Under the pieces are notes generated by a model. That model searched no databases and had not been told where the DNA came from. It worked only from the letters and a program-made list of their open reading frames with translations. From contig NZ_ML133855.1 in assembly GCF_003994255.1 (NCBI RefSeq), positions 124,001 to 188,000 of the forward strand: 64,000 nt of DNA, read 5' to 3'. This DNA comes from Brachybacterium paraconglomeratum (GTDB lineage Bacteria > Actinomycetota > Actinomycetes > Actinomycetales > Dermabacteraceae). Position numbers and translations under genes: made by a program. This document shows, one piece after another, positions 53,844 through 63,198 of the stretch. Every line of letters starts with the position of its first letter. The stretch's first letter is position 1.

Positions 53844-54219
53844 GGATAGTCCCTAAGGTGGTGGGAAGAGCTCAAGGATCCAAGGATAACTCTTAAAGTT
53901 GGATGGATGGCCGACGGGAGCCACCTTAGGAGTTATCTCGGCGCCGACAGTCGCCGTGCGACTCGGCGGCTCTCCTCGACCTCCGACATCAGTCGACCTA
54001 CGAAGTCTCTCCTGCCGGGCCGCCCTGGTCCGCTGTCGGCGCCCGACCGTAGGCTGAGCCTGACGCCGGCGCTCTGACCAGCGCCTCTCCGGCGCAGACG
54101 GGCTCCGCACGACCAGCCTGTCCCGCCCACGAGACCCACGAAGAAGGTCGATCCCCACGGCCACGCCGACCCTGCGCCGCTTCGGTCCGCTCCGCGACCG
54201 CCACTCCCGCCCGTATCTG
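53844..54219. other. Intergenic region of 376 bp upstream of fic and the MFS gene
   Basis: No gene is supported here. The part nearest fic (53845-53937) holds three related operator-like elements and is more AT-rich than its surroundings. The rest is GC-rich with no clear signals, except AAGAAGG about 75 bp before the MFS ATG, which may serve a non-canonical start. Confidence 0.6.
53845..53937. promoter_or_regulatory. Three iterated operator-like elements before fic
   Basis: CCACCTTAGGAGTTATC lies on the plus strand at 53921-53937. Its relatives CCACCTTAGGGACTATC (53845-53861) and CCAACTTTAAGAGTTATC (53885-53902) lie on the minus strand. The first two match at 14 of 17 positions. Their placement from the start codon outward suggests repression by a sequence-specific protein, perhaps the Fic protein's own winged helix. 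Confidence 0.6.
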
Positions 54220-55404
54220 ATGACCGCCGGCCTGTCGATGATGGGCGACAACATCGAGCACGTGATCACCTACTGGGTGCTGTGGGAGGTGTTCGCCTCG
54301 CCCTGGCTGGTGGGCTTCCAGGTGATCAGCCACTGGCTGCCGTTCCTGCTGTTCTCGGTGCTGTTCGGCGGGCTCGCGGAGAAGTACGACTGCCGACGCA
54401 TCATCCAGATCGCCCAGGGCCTGTTCGCTGTCGTGTCCCTGAGCTGGGGCCTGCTGTTCCTGACGGGGACGCTGGAGATGTGGAGCGCCTGCGTGCTGCT
54501 GGTGCTGCACGGCTGCGCCGGGGCGCTGTGGGGCCCGGCCGAGCAGCTGATGCTGCACGACTTCGCCGAGCCCGCCGAGCTGCCGAGCGCGGTGCGGCTG
54601 AACGCGACGTTCAAGTCCCTCGGCGTGCTCGCGGGCCCCGTCGTCGGCTCGCTCCTGCTGCTGCTCCTGGGGCCGACGTGGGGGATCCTCGCCAACATCG
54701 TCTTCTACCTGCCGATGACGCTGCTGATGCTGCGCACCCCGTTCACCGGCCACTCCCGCAGCGGCTTCGTGCGCCGCGAGCGGGTCTCGATCCTGGACAC
54801 CCCGCGGGTGCTGCGCACGGTCGGCAGCGACAAGGTGCTGGTGGGCATGATCGCGCTCGCCGGTCTGATCGCGGTGTGCGTCGGCGCGTCGCTGCAGGTG
54901 GCGATGCCGAACTTCGCCCAGGTGCTCGGCGCCGGGGACGAGGGCGGCCTCGGCTACGGCGCGCTCCTGTTCGCCAACGGGATCGGGGGAGTGGTGGGCG
55001 GCTTCCTGCTCGAGGCCACCGGGATCCTGAAGGTCGACGTGCGCGGCGCGGTGATCGCGGCGGTGATGTTCGGGCTGACCTCGCTGATCGTCGCGACCAC
55101 GACCAGCTATCCGATCGCGCTGATCGCGCTGGTGATCGGCGGCGTCGCGTACCTCGCCGCGACTGCGATCGGGCAGGCGCTCGTGCAGCTGCGCGCCCCG
55201 GAGGACCAGCGAGGCCGCGTCGTCGGCGTCTACTCGATGATCGGCAGCGGCATGCGCACCGGCAACGGCATCACGATCGGCTGGCTCGGCGCGCTGCTCG
55301 GCGTCAGCGGCGCGGTCGCCGTGGGCGGGCTCGCGCGCGTGGTCGGCGCGCTGCTGATCGGCGTGCTCATCGCGCTGCAGACCCGCCGCGGCGCCCCCGC
55401 CTGA
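54220..55404 (+). CDS. MFS transporter
   Basis: This protein of at least 394 residues is a major facilitator with about 11 hydrophobic spans downstream of ATG 54220. The inter-helix motif GGLAEKYDCRR (about 50-60, the MFS motif A equivalent GxxxDxxxRR) and a second-half counterpart are visible. Coding-like sequence continues upstream of the ATG in frame (LRRFGPLRDRHSRPYL) without an ATG, GTG or TTG, so the true start may be a rare codon such as CTG 54172 or ATC 54151, the latter behind AAGAAGG. The extension fits the positively charged segment before the first helix. Likely an exporter or permease of the MFS_3/enterobactin-exporter-like group. Substrate unknown. Confidence 0.85.
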   Translation: MTAGLSMMGDNIEHVITYWVLWEVFASPWLVGFQVISHWLPFLLFSVLFGGLAEKYDCRRIIQIAQGLFAVVSLSWGLLFLTGTLEMWSACVLLVLHGCAGALWGPAEQLMLHDFAEPAELPSAVRLNATFKSLGVLAGPVVGSLLLLLLGPTWGILANIVFYLPMTLLMLRTPFTGHSRSGFVRRERVSILDTPRVLRTVGSDKVLVGMIALAGLIAVCVGASLQVAMPNFAQVLGAGDEGGLGYGALLFANGIGGVVGGFLLEATGILKVDVRGAVIAAVMFGLTSLIVATTTSYPIALIALVIGGVAYLAATAIGQALVQLRAPEDQRGRVVGVYSMIGSGMRTGNGITIGWLGALLGVSGAVAVGGLARVVGALLIGVLIALQTRRGAPA

Positions 55405-55431
55405 CCGAGGCGGCGGCCGTCCGTCTGCGGC

Positions 55432-56646
55432 TCAGCGTCCGCGACGGACTTGGTGGATCTTCAGTCCGGCGCCGAGGAGGATCGCGGCGGCCGCGATCCC
55501 GGCGGGGACGAGCATGTTCGACCCGGTCGCGGCGAGCGCATCGCCGTCGGAGGACTCGGAGCCCGAGCCGTCGTCGCTCGAGCTGCCGTTGTCGGAGCCT
55601 GCGGGCACCTCGATCTCGGAGGCTTCGGCCGACGGGTCGATCACCGTGCGGGCCTGGTCGGGAGTCGTGCCGACCGAGCCGGTGGAGACCCCGCCCGCGA
55701 ACAGCTGAGTCATCAGCACCGCGAGCGCGGCCGACTGCTTCTGGTCAGCGGTCGCCTCCTGCTGGGCGGCCGGGAAGTCATTGGTCGCCGAGCCGGGAGC
55801 GGCCGGCGGCTGCGCGGGCGCGTCGCCCCTGCTCGCGGCGTCGTCGTTCGCGGCCGACGCCGAGGTGTCGCCGTCCTCCTCGTCGCCGGGGAAAGGCTTG
55901 GTGGGGTAGCCGGAAGCGTTGGTGTCGCCGCCCTGCTGCTTCTCGTCGGAGTCCTCGGTGTCGTCGGACCTGCCGTTGTCCTCGGAGTCCTGATTCTGCT
56001 CGTCGTCTGAGCCGGAGCCGCCGGTGCCGGTGTCGGAGCCGTCTCCGACGGGTTCTTCGTCGTCCGGGTTCGGGGCGTCGCTGACCTGCTCCTCGTCATC
56101 CCCGCTGCCCTGGCCTTCGTCGTCGCCCTCGGCTGGCGGGGTGGTCTCGCCAGGGTCCGGCTCTTCGCTGGGCTTATCGGGCTCGGTGGTCGGGGGAGGG
56201 GGCTCCTCCTCACCCTTGACGACCTTGAAAGTTGCGTTGTTGTTGAAGTTATCGGACTTGACCACAAACGAGTAGTCGCCGGGTTCGGCGAGCTCCGGGA
56301 CATCGAAGGTCAGGGTCGCCGTACCCCCAGGCGCCGCGCTGATCGAGCCCGGCTCGGCGGAGAAACCTCCCGGCCCGGTGACATCGACCGTTGCGGATTC
56401 ACGATTCGGGCCAGGGAAACACTGCACCGTAAGCGTGACGGGCTCGCCGGGGGCGACCTCGCTCGGCGTGACAGCGAGCGTGGTCTCGTAATTTCCGGCC
56501 GCGTCCGCCGCGCAGCCGCCGTCGGACGGCCCGGGCGCTCCCGGCGTCGCGGGGGCATCACCGAACGCGACAGCGGGTCCGGCAGCGAACGCCGCGAGCA
56601 GCAGCAGCCCGGCAGAGGACTGGGCGACGGTACGGCGGACAGACAT
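55432..56646 (-). CDS. Cell-wall-anchored surface protein with LAATG sortase signal
   Basis: This 404-residue secreted protein has a Sec signal peptide (about 1-28, cleavage near VAFGDA). A beta-sandwich domain of about 100 residues follows (TLAVTPSEVAPGEPVTLTVQ ... GDYSFVVKSDN). Then comes a long acidic, low-complexity stretch rich in Asp, Glu, Gly, Ser and Pro (about 135-265). The C-terminus has LAATG (371-375), a hydrophobic span and RRGR, the arrangement of class E sortase substrates in actinobacteria. It is probably covalently linked to peptidoglycan. The ATG at 56646 is used. The gene is convergent with the MFS gene and divergent from moxR. A structural or adhesive role is likely. Confidence 0.88.
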   Translation of the reverse strand: MSVRRTVAQSSAGLLLLAAFAAGPAVAFGDAPATPGAPGPSDGGCAADAAGNYETTLAVTPSEVAPGEPVTLTVQCFPGPNRESATVDVTGPGGFSAEPGSISAAPGGTATLTFDVPELAEPGDYSFVVKSDNFNNNATFKVVKGEEEPPPPTTEPDKPSEEPDPGETTPPAEGDDEGQGSGDDEEQVSDAPNPDDEEPVGDGSDTGTGGSGSDDEQNQDSEDNGRSDDTEDSDEKQQGGDTNASGYPTKPFPGDEEDGDTSASAANDDAASRGDAPAQPPAAPGSATNDFPAAQQEATADQKQSAALAVLMTQLFAGGVSTGSVGTTPDQARTVIDPSAEASEIEVPAGSDNGSSSDDGSGSESSDGDALAATGSNMLVPAGIAAAAILLGAGLKIHQVRRGR

Positions 56647-56779
56647 CAGAACCCTTCGGGAGGCTGGGGAGGACCAGCCATACTGTAGGAGGCGACGGCG
56701 CCCCGGGGGACCTCAACGAATTCATCCCCCGGCAAACTTTTCATGAACACCGCTGGGGTGCGCATCGGAGGAGCCTGTG

Positions 56780-57811
56780 ATGATCCTGGAAGAATCCGGT
56801 GCCGGAAACGCCCCTGACCTGCAGGGGAGCGAGGCGCCCGAGGTCCTGTCGGAGCAGCGGGCCCACCAGATCGCCGAGGACGCCTTCGCGGTGGTGAGAG
56901 AGATCGCCACCATCGTCGAGGGCAAGGAGGAAGTGGCCCGGATCGCGGTGCTGGTGCTCCTGGCCGGCGGGCACCTGCTGATCGAGGACATTCCCGGCGT
57001 CGGCAAGACGATGCTCGCCAAGTCCCTCTCCGCCGCGCTCGGCGCGGACCGCCACCGCATCCAGTTCACCCCCGACCTGCTGCCCGGCGACGTGACCGGC
57101 GCGAGCGTGTTCAACCAGGCCAGCGGCGAGTTCGAGTTCCGTCCCGGCGCCGTGTTCACGCAGATCCTGCTGGCCGACGAGATCAACCGCGCCTCCCCGA
57201 AGACCCAGTCCGCACTACTCGAGGCGATGGAGGAGCGGCAGGTCAGCGTCGACGGCACCACCTACGCGCTCGCCGAGCCGTTCATGGTCGTCGCGACCGC
57301 GAACCCCGTCGAGATGGAGGGCACCTACCGCCTACCCGAGGCGCAGCGAGACCGCTTCCTCGCACAGACCTCGATGGGCTATCCCGTCGCCTCCGCCGAG
57401 GCGCGAATGCTCGAGGCGCAGGCCGGGCCCGTGGCCGAGGGGGACCGGGAGGTGGTCGACGCGGTCCGCCGACGCACCAGCCCCGAACGGATCGCCGCCC
57501 AGGTGCGGGCGGTGCGCAGCGTCTACGCCTCGCCCGTGATCCTGCAGTACGTGGTGCGCCTGGCGGAGGCGACCCGCTCCCACCCCCAGGTCACCCTCGG
57601 CGCCTCGCCCCGTGCGGCCGTGCATCTGGTGCGCGCGGCGAAGGCGAACGCCGCGCTCGCCGCCCGCACCTTCGTCACCCCGCAGGACATCGCCGACGTC
57701 ATCTTCCCGGTCTGGCGCCACCGGCTCCATCTGACCCCGCAGGCGCTCTCCCGCGGCGCGAGCGCCGGGGAGCTCGTGGACCAGGTCCTGCGCAGCACCC
57801 CGCAGACGTGA
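56780..57811 (+). CDS. MoxR-family AAA ATPase
   Basis: This 343-residue AAA+ ATPase has Walker A in EDIPGVGKTMLAK (69-81), Walker B LLADEINRASPK, sensor 1 ATANPVEMEGTY and sensor 2 in GASPRAAVHLVRA. It represents the APE2220/TM0930-like MoxR group that accompanies DUF58 proteins. MoxR ATPases help assemble or mature protein complexes with von Willebrand or DUF58 partners. ATG 56780 is preferred over the GTG just before it, given GGAGGAG at 56767-56773. It is followed by overlapping DUF58 and transglutaminase genes, a standard three-gene cell-envelope operon. Confidence 0.94.
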   Translation: MILEESGAGNAPDLQGSEAPEVLSEQRAHQIAEDAFAVVREIATIVEGKEEVARIAVLVLLAGGHLLIEDIPGVGKTMLAKSLSAALGADRHRIQFTPDLLPGDVTGASVFNQASGEFEFRPGAVFTQILLADEINRASPKTQSALLEAMEERQVSVDGTTYALAEPFMVVATANPVEMEGTYRLPEAQRDRFLAQTSMGYPVASAEARMLEAQAGPVAEGDREVVDAVRRRTSPERIAAQVRAVRSVYASPVILQYVVRLAEATRSHPQVTLGASPRAAVHLVRAAKANAALAARTFVTPQDIADVIFPVWRHRLHLTPQALSRGASAGELVDQVLRSTPQT

Positions 57812-59157
57812 GGGGCCGCGCACGCACGATCCTCCGCCCCACCGGGCGGGGCGTCGTCGTGCTCGTGGCCTGCGCGGCGCTGTGGCTGCTGGGCGACCTC
57901 ACCCGCATCGAGCCCGCCCGGCAGCTCGCCGCCGGCCTCGTGCTGGTCCTCGCCGTCGGCGCGATCGGGATCCTCGTCGCCGGCCGCGGCATCTCCCCGC
58001 GGCGCCGGGTCGTGGACGACGCGGTGCCCGTCGGCGGCTCCGCCCGCGTGATGCTCGAGATGCAGGACCGCCCGTGGATCACCGTCGTGCCGCTCGGCCG
58101 GGGCGTGGTGCGCGAGCATCTCCCGGAGGAGCTCGGGGGCCAGGGAGACCTGCCGCTGGCGAGGCGCATGCCGCACGTGCTGCACGTGAGCCGGCGCGGC
58201 GGCCATGCGCTCGGCCCGTACTCGGTCCTGGTGCGCGACGTCTTCGGGCTGTTCCACCTCCGCCGCACCGTTGAGGACGGGCTGCGGATCACCGGCCTGC
58301 CCGTGGTCGCCGAGATGTCGACCGCCGCGGAGCGCTCGACCGGCATCGCCGACGACGCCGTGGCCGGTGCGGTGCCCGTCGCGGGGGTGGGGGAGATCGG
58401 CCCGATCGCCCGCCCCTACGCCGCCGGCGACGACATCCGCCGCATCCACTGGCGGGCCAGCGCCCGCACCGGCACGCTGATGACCCGCGAGGACGAGCCG
58501 ACCGCGGGCCGCAGCGCCGTGGTCGTGCTGGACACCACCCGGCGGGACGGGCTCGAGGGGCAGGTCGAGGAGGCGCTCGTCTCCCATGCCGCGACCGTGC
58601 TGGACTCCCTGGGCCGCAACGGCTGGGAGGTGCGGATCGTGGACGCCTCGGGCGACGAGATCACCCGCACCCAGCGCCGACGCGGAGTCCCCGGCCCGTC
58701 CCTGCTGGGCGGCGAGGCCGACGCGCTCGAGCGCCGCGCCTCCCTCCTCGCGCTCGCCGAGGTCGACTTCGACGACGACGAGCAGCACGGCGTGGGCCGC
58801 GACCACGCCGCCGGCCATGCCGAGCTCGCGATCGCGCTCGGCGCCGACCTGGGCGAGCCCTTCGCGGGCCTCGAGCTGGACCGCTTCGCCGGCCGCGCCA
58901 CGCGCCGCACCGCGATCGCGCTGGACGCGGCGCTGCCCGAGGAGGAGCCCGAGACGCCCCGTCGTGCCCGTCGCATCGGCCCCGCCGACGGCGACGACTT
59001 CGGCCACGCCCACGAGAAGCACGCCGAGCAGCTCGCCGCCGCGCGCGCCCAGCGGCCGCCGCGCCGCTCGCGCCTGGGCACCTGGGCCCTCGTGCGCGGC
59101 TCCTCCGCCGACACCCTCGACGACCTGCTCACCACCGCCGTGGAGGAGCCGCGATGA
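57808..59157 (+). CDS. DUF58 domain protein
   Basis: This 449-residue protein has two hydrophobic spans (about 9-29 and 33-53) and then a large cytosolic part. The DUF58 core is recognised from RPYAAGDDIRRIHWRASART (about 207-226) followed by VVLDT and a von Willebrand-like region. The family works with MoxR ATPases and membrane transglutaminases, but its biochemical role is unclear. The GTG start overlaps the moxR stop, and its own stop overlaps the next ATG. The tail (about 380-449) is Arg- and Ala-rich. Confidence 0.92.
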   Translation: MRGRARTILRPTGRGVVVLVACAALWLLGDLTRIEPARQLAAGLVLVLAVGAIGILVAGRGISPRRRVVDDAVPVGGSARVMLEMQDRPWITVVPLGRGVVREHLPEELGGQGDLPLARRMPHVLHVSRRGGHALGPYSVLVRDVFGLFHLRRTVEDGLRITGLPVVAEMSTAAERSTGIADDAVAGAVPVAGVGEIGPIARPYAAGDDIRRIHWRASARTGTLMTREDEPTAGRSAVVVLDTTRRDGLEGQVEEALVSHAATVLDSLGRNGWEVRIVDASGDEITRTQRRRGVPGPSLLGGEADALERRASLLALAEVDFDDDEQHGVGRDHAAGHAELAIALGADLGEPFAGLELDRFAGRATRRTAIALDAALPEEEPETPRRARRIGPADGDDFGHAHEKHAEQLAAARAQRPPRRSRLGTWALVRGSSADTLDDLLTTAVEEPR

Positions 59158-61742
59158 GCCCGCTGATGGGCCGCCCCTCGCTCGAGGGCCCCCACCTCAC
59201 CGGCCGCGCCCTGCTGCTCCTGGTCGCACTGCTGCTCGCCGCCGCGCCCACCTCCCAGCTGCTGGCCGGCGCGTCCTGGCTGGTGCTGACCCTGACCGGC
59301 GCCGCCCCCGTGATCCTCGGCGGGATCGTGCTGCGCCACCTGATCTCCCGGACCGCGCTGGTGCCGCTGCTCCAGCTGGGCCTGATCCTCGTGCTGATGC
59401 TCGTCGTCGAGACGGCGCAGGGGCTCGCCCCGTGGTCCGACGGTCCGATCGCGGTTCTCGCCTCCCAGCCCGAGGTGCTGCGGCTCGGGGTGCGGGAGCT
59501 CGCCTCCGGCCTGCCGCCGCTGGTGCTCGGCGCGCCCGGGACCGTGATCATCGTCGTGCTCGTCGCGCTGCTCGCCCTGCTGCTGGACCTGCTGTACCTC
59601 GACCTCGGCTGGCACACCCCCACCGCCCTGCTGCTGATGGGCACCGTGCTCGTGCCCGCGCTGCAGCAGCCCTCGGGCGGGGCGTGGTGGCAGGTGGCCG
59701 CGCCGGTCGCCGCCGGCGCCGCCGTCCTCGCCGTCCGCACCGTCCACGGGGACCCGCGCTATCTCGAAGGGGACCGCCGCCCGCAGGCCGGACCCGTCCC
59801 CGCGCCCGGCCGCACCCTCGGCGCCGCGGTCCTGTGCGTCGCGCTCGTCGCCGCCGGCGCCCCCGTGCTCGGCGCGGCCCTGCCCCAGCTGGTCCCGCCG
59901 CGGATCGCGCTGAACGTCGACGTGCTGAACCGCTGGAAGGACCCCGACACCCCGCAGCTCGGCCCCGTCATGATCGACGACGACGTCTCCGTGCGCCGCT
60001 CCCTGCTCGAGCAGTCCGACACCGAGGTGCTGCGTTACACCACCACCGCCGAGGACCCCTCCTACCTGCGCCTGCGCACCCTGAACCGCTTCGACGGGGA
60101 GACCTTCCACGCCGGCGACGAGGAGGAGTCGAACCTCGCCTCCTCCTTCTCCGACGCCCGCGATGACGGCAGGGCGGTCAGCGGCGGCACGGGCGATCTC
60201 GAGGAGACCGACGTCCAGGTGATGAGCCTGGGCGGGGACCGGCTGCCGATGCCGGAGAACGTGCGCGAGGTGAGCTCCCCGACGCCGGCGCTGGCGCGTG
60301 CGCTCACCCTGCGGCCGGTCGACGGAGAGGCGGCGCTGGAGTTCGTCCCCGAGGGACTGACCGGGCAGCAGTACACCGTGCTCTCCGAGCCGCGCTCCTC
60401 CACCCCCGAGCAGCTCCGCGCGGTCACGCCCGCCGCGGCGAGCGCCCCCTTCGACTCCGGCTACACCGACCGCGCCGAGGTGCCGCAGGTCGCGGCCGAC
60501 CTCGCCGAGCAGCTGGTCCAGGACGCCGGGGCGGAGAACGGCTTCGACGCGGCCGTCGCCTTCCAGGACTACTTCCGCAGCGCCTTCGCCTACTCCCTCA
60601 CCGTGAACACCCCGCCGGGGGAGGACCCGCTGGAGTCCTTCCTCGAGGACCGGATCGGCTACTGCGAGCAGTTCGCCTCGACCTTCGCGCTGATGATGAC
60701 CGCGCAGGGGTATCCGACACGGGTCGTCATCGGCTTCACCGCCGGGGACGCCGACGGGGACGAGCGCACCGTCAGCGCGCGCAACGCCCACGCCTGGCCC
60801 GAGGTGTGGTTCGGCCCCGAGCACGGCTGGGTCCAGTTCGAGCCCACCCCCGCCGCCGCGAACAACGGCGTGCGCACCCCCGAGGTCACCGACCTCTCCG
60901 CGAGCGAGGAGGACGTCGAGACCCCCGAGACGACCTCCGACACCCCGACCGCCGACGAGGAGAGCGCGAGCAGCGAGGAGGGCACCACCGAGGAGCAGAG
61001 CAGCGCGAGCACCGAGGAGGACGAGGCCGCCGAGCCGGGCCCCTCACCCCAGACGGTCCAGCGCATCGAGTGGGGCACAGTGAGCGTGCTCGGCCTCGGC
61101 GCGCTCCTGGCCGCCGCCGCGGCCGCCGTGGTGCTGGTGATCCGGCGCCGACGGATCCGCCATCGCGAGGAGCGCTGGGCGGCGCTCGGGGGTGGCGCGG
61201 GGGAGCGAGGCGCAGGAGCAGGCGCCGACGGAGAGCCCCCTGAGGAGGGCGGGGGCGGTGGCTCCGGTGCGTCGGGCGACGCCTCCGCCGCCGCGCTCGA
61301 GACCGAGCGGCTGCGCCGCGCCGCCGGCGAGCTGGCCTGGTCGGAGCTGACCCACGAGCTCGAGGTGCGGGCGACGGCGATCCGCTGGCTGGGCCTCACC
61401 GGCGCCTGGGGCAGGCCGCCGACGCGCCTCGCGATGGACCCGGCGCTGCCCCCGCACCGCGCCGTCGAGCAGCTGCTGGACCGCATCGCGGAGGGCACGC
61501 CCGAGGTCACCGCCGAGGACCGGGCCGCCGCCGCGCGCCTCGCCGATGCCTATACCGCCGCCGCCTACGCCGCACCGCTGCCCGCAGCCGCGAGAACGAC
61601 CGGGCACGACGGCGCGAGGGCCACGCCGGCAGGCACGGCGGCCAGGGACGACGCCGAGACCGCCCCCGCGGAGGAGCGCCTTCAGCACCCCCTGCGGCAT
61701 GACGCCGACCGGATCGTCGGGCTCATCCGCACCGCGCGCTGA
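59154..61742 (+). CDS. TgpA-like membrane transglutaminase
   Basis: This 862-residue polytopic protein begins with six to seven hydrophobic spans (about 10-225). A large outer domain with a transglutaminase-like core follows, with catalytic Cys504 in GYCEQFAS, His546 in RNAHAWPEVWF and an acidic partner in VQFEPTP. A Glu/Ser/Thr-rich linker (about 580-640), a further hydrophobic span (about 645-665) and a cytosolic DUF4129-type C-terminus come next. This is the TgpA family, needed in some bacteria for envelope integrity. The enzyme's substrate is unknown. Last gene of the moxR-DUF58-tgpA operon, coupled by an ATGA overlap. Confidence 0.93.
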   Translation: MSPLMGRPSLEGPHLTGRALLLLVALLLAAAPTSQLLAGASWLVLTLTGAAPVILGGIVLRHLISRTALVPLLQLGLILVLMLVVETAQGLAPWSDGPIAVLASQPEVLRLGVRELASGLPPLVLGAPGTVIIVVLVALLALLLDLLYLDLGWHTPTALLLMGTVLVPALQQPSGGAWWQVAAPVAAGAAVLAVRTVHGDPRYLEGDRRPQAGPVPAPGRTLGAAVLCVALVAAGAPVLGAALPQLVPPRIALNVDVLNRWKDPDTPQLGPVMIDDDVSVRRSLLEQSDTEVLRYTTTAEDPSYLRLRTLNRFDGETFHAGDEEESNLASSFSDARDDGRAVSGGTGDLEETDVQVMSLGGDRLPMPENVREVSSPTPALARALTLRPVDGEAALEFVPEGLTGQQYTVLSEPRSSTPEQLRAVTPAAASAPFDSGYTDRAEVPQVAADLAEQLVQDAGAENGFDAAVAFQDYFRSAFAYSLTVNTPPGEDPLESFLEDRIGYCEQFASTFALMMTAQGYPTRVVIGFTAGDADGDERTVSARNAHAWPEVWFGPEHGWVQFEPTPAAANNGVRTPEVTDLSASEEDVETPETTSDTPTADEESASSEEGTTEEQSSASTEEDEAAEPGPSPQTVQRIEWGTVSVLGLGALLAAAAAAVVLVIRRRRIRHREERWAALGGGAGERGAGAGADGEPPEEGGGGGSGASGDASAAALETERLRRAAGELAWSELTHELEVRATAIRWLGLTGAWGRPPTRLAMDPALPPHRAVEQLLDRIAEGTPEVTAEDRAAAARLADAYTAAAYAAPLPAAARTTGHDGARATPAGTAARDDAETAPAEERLQHPLRHDADRIVGLIRTAR

Positions 61743-61758
61743 GCCGCGCGGGGCCGGA

Positions 61759-63198
61759 TCAGTCCTGGGAAGGGGCGGCGACGTCGGCCGCGCCGGGAGC
61801 GTCCTCGGCCGCCGCCCGGTTCTCCCGCGCCCCGGCATTCAGGCCGAAGAGGCGGTGCGGGGCCTGCTCCTCGAAGATCCGTGCCGCGCGCAGCGAGTCG
61901 ACCTCGCCCACCACGGGGTTCGGCTGGTGGGTGCCGCGGGTGCCGCCGTACAGCGAGACGAGGTTCATCGCGACCGCGCGCTGGTTGCGGTGGCCGAGCA
62001 TCTTCGTGATGTGCACGCCGAGCCAGGCCGCCCAGCCGAGCGATCCGGAGAGCCCGCCGAGCACCGGAATCTCCGCGATCGCGGCGTGGCGGCCGATCGT
62101 GGCCATGGTGCCGAGATTCGTGTAGGTGAAGGTCGGGCGCTGCTTGCCCTTCACGTCGGCGGCGATGGACTTCGCGACGGCCGAGCCGGTCTGGATCGCG
62201 GGCTGCGCGAGCTGGGGGAGGGCCTCGTCCTGGGCGGCGACGTCGCCGGCGGCGTACACCCCCGGCATGCCCTTGACCTGCAGGTGGTCGTCCACGGCGA
62301 TGCGGCCGCGCTTGTCCTGCGGCAGGCCCCACCGGGAGACCGCCTCGGGGATCGCGACGCCGGCGGCCCAGATGGTGATGTCGGACTCGAGGATCGAGCC
62401 GTCGTCGAGGATCACGTGGTCGTAGCCGACCTCCTTCACGCCGTGGCCGAGGCGCAGCACGACGCCGCGGTCGCGCAGCTCGTCGGCGGCGTACTGGCGG
62501 TACTTGTCGCTGAACTCCTTGAGCAGCTCGTCGCCGCGCTGCAGCACCGTGAGCTGCAGGGTCCCCGGATCCATCTCGGGATAGAGGATGTCCAGCTCCT
62601 GCATGCGGAAGTCCGCCAGGGCGCCGGCGATCTCCACGCCCGTCGGTCCGCCGCCGACGATGCAGACGTGGAGCTTGTCGTGGGTGACGCCGGCCTCGCG
62701 GCTGGAGCGCTCGAGCTCGGAGAAGACCCGGTCGCGGATGGCGAGGGCCTGCGCGCGCGTGTACATCGGCATCGCGTGCTCCTCGGCGCCGGGGGTGCCG
62801 AAGTAGGTGGTGGTGGCGCCGTTGGCGAGCACCAGGTAGTCGTAGGAGAGCTCCTGATCGCCGCGCTGGCCCTCGTTGAGCGTGACGACCTTCCGCTCCG
62901 GGTCGACGCCGACCACCTCGCCCTGCCGATAGCGCATGTTGGGGACCTTCAGCGAGAGGCCGCGCAGGAACATGGTGACGTCTCCGGGGTTCAGTCCGGC
63001 GGTGGCCACCTGGTACAGCAGCGGCTGGAAGGTCTTGTAGACGTTGCGGTCGATGAGGGTGACGCGCACGCGGGCGTCGCGCAGGCCCAGCACGGCGTTG
63101 GCGCCGGCGAAGCCACCGCCCACGATGACCACGTGGGGCCAGCTCGCGCCGTCCTTCGCGGGGACCGTGGGACGGCGGGTGAGGAAGGGCAGCGACAT
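61759..63198 (-). CDS. ndh: Type II NADH dehydrogenase
   Basis: This 479-residue flavoprotein of the NDH-2 type passes electrons from NADH to membrane quinones. The FAD site is VVIVGGGFAGANAVLGL (23-39). The second glycine-rich NADH site is HVCIVGGGPTGVEIAGAL (about 176-193). The later FAD contact is GVYAAGDVAAQ. The phrase FQPLLYQVATAGLNPGDV is typical of NDH-2. The C-terminal part has a hydrophobic segment (GSLGWAAWLGVHITKMLG) that binds the membrane surface. ATG 63198 follows AAGGAG with 8-nt spacing. It is convergent with tgpA, 16 bp away. Energy metabolism gene, not linked to the glycan theme. Confidence 0.95.
   Translation of the reverse strand: MSLPFLTRRPTVPAKDGASWPHVVIVGGGFAGANAVLGLRDARVRVTLIDRNVYKTFQPLLYQVATAGLNPGDVTMFLRGLSLKVPNMRYRQGEVVGVDPERKVVTLNEGQRGDQELSYDYLVLANGATTTYFGTPGAEEHAMPMYTRAQALAIRDRVFSELERSSREAGVTHDKLHVCIVGGGPTGVEIAGALADFRMQELDILYPEMDPGTLQLTVLQRGDELLKEFSDKYRQYAADELRDRGVVLRLGHGVKEVGYDHVILDDGSILESDITIWAAGVAIPEAVSRWGLPQDKRGRIAVDDHLQVKGMPGVYAAGDVAAQDEALPQLAQPAIQTGSAVAKSIAADVKGKQRPTFTYTNLGTMATIGRHAAIAEIPVLGGLSGSLGWAAWLGVHITKMLGHRNQRAVAMNLVSLYGGTRGTHQPNPVVGEVDSLRAARIFEEQAPHRLFGLNAGARENRAAAEDAPGAADVAAPSQD

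Noticed and set aside
58416-60824. A long minus-strand reading frame of 802 codons
   Set aside because: It overlaps the DUF58 and TgpA genes on the other strand and has glycine/arginine repeat composition without any recognisable motif.
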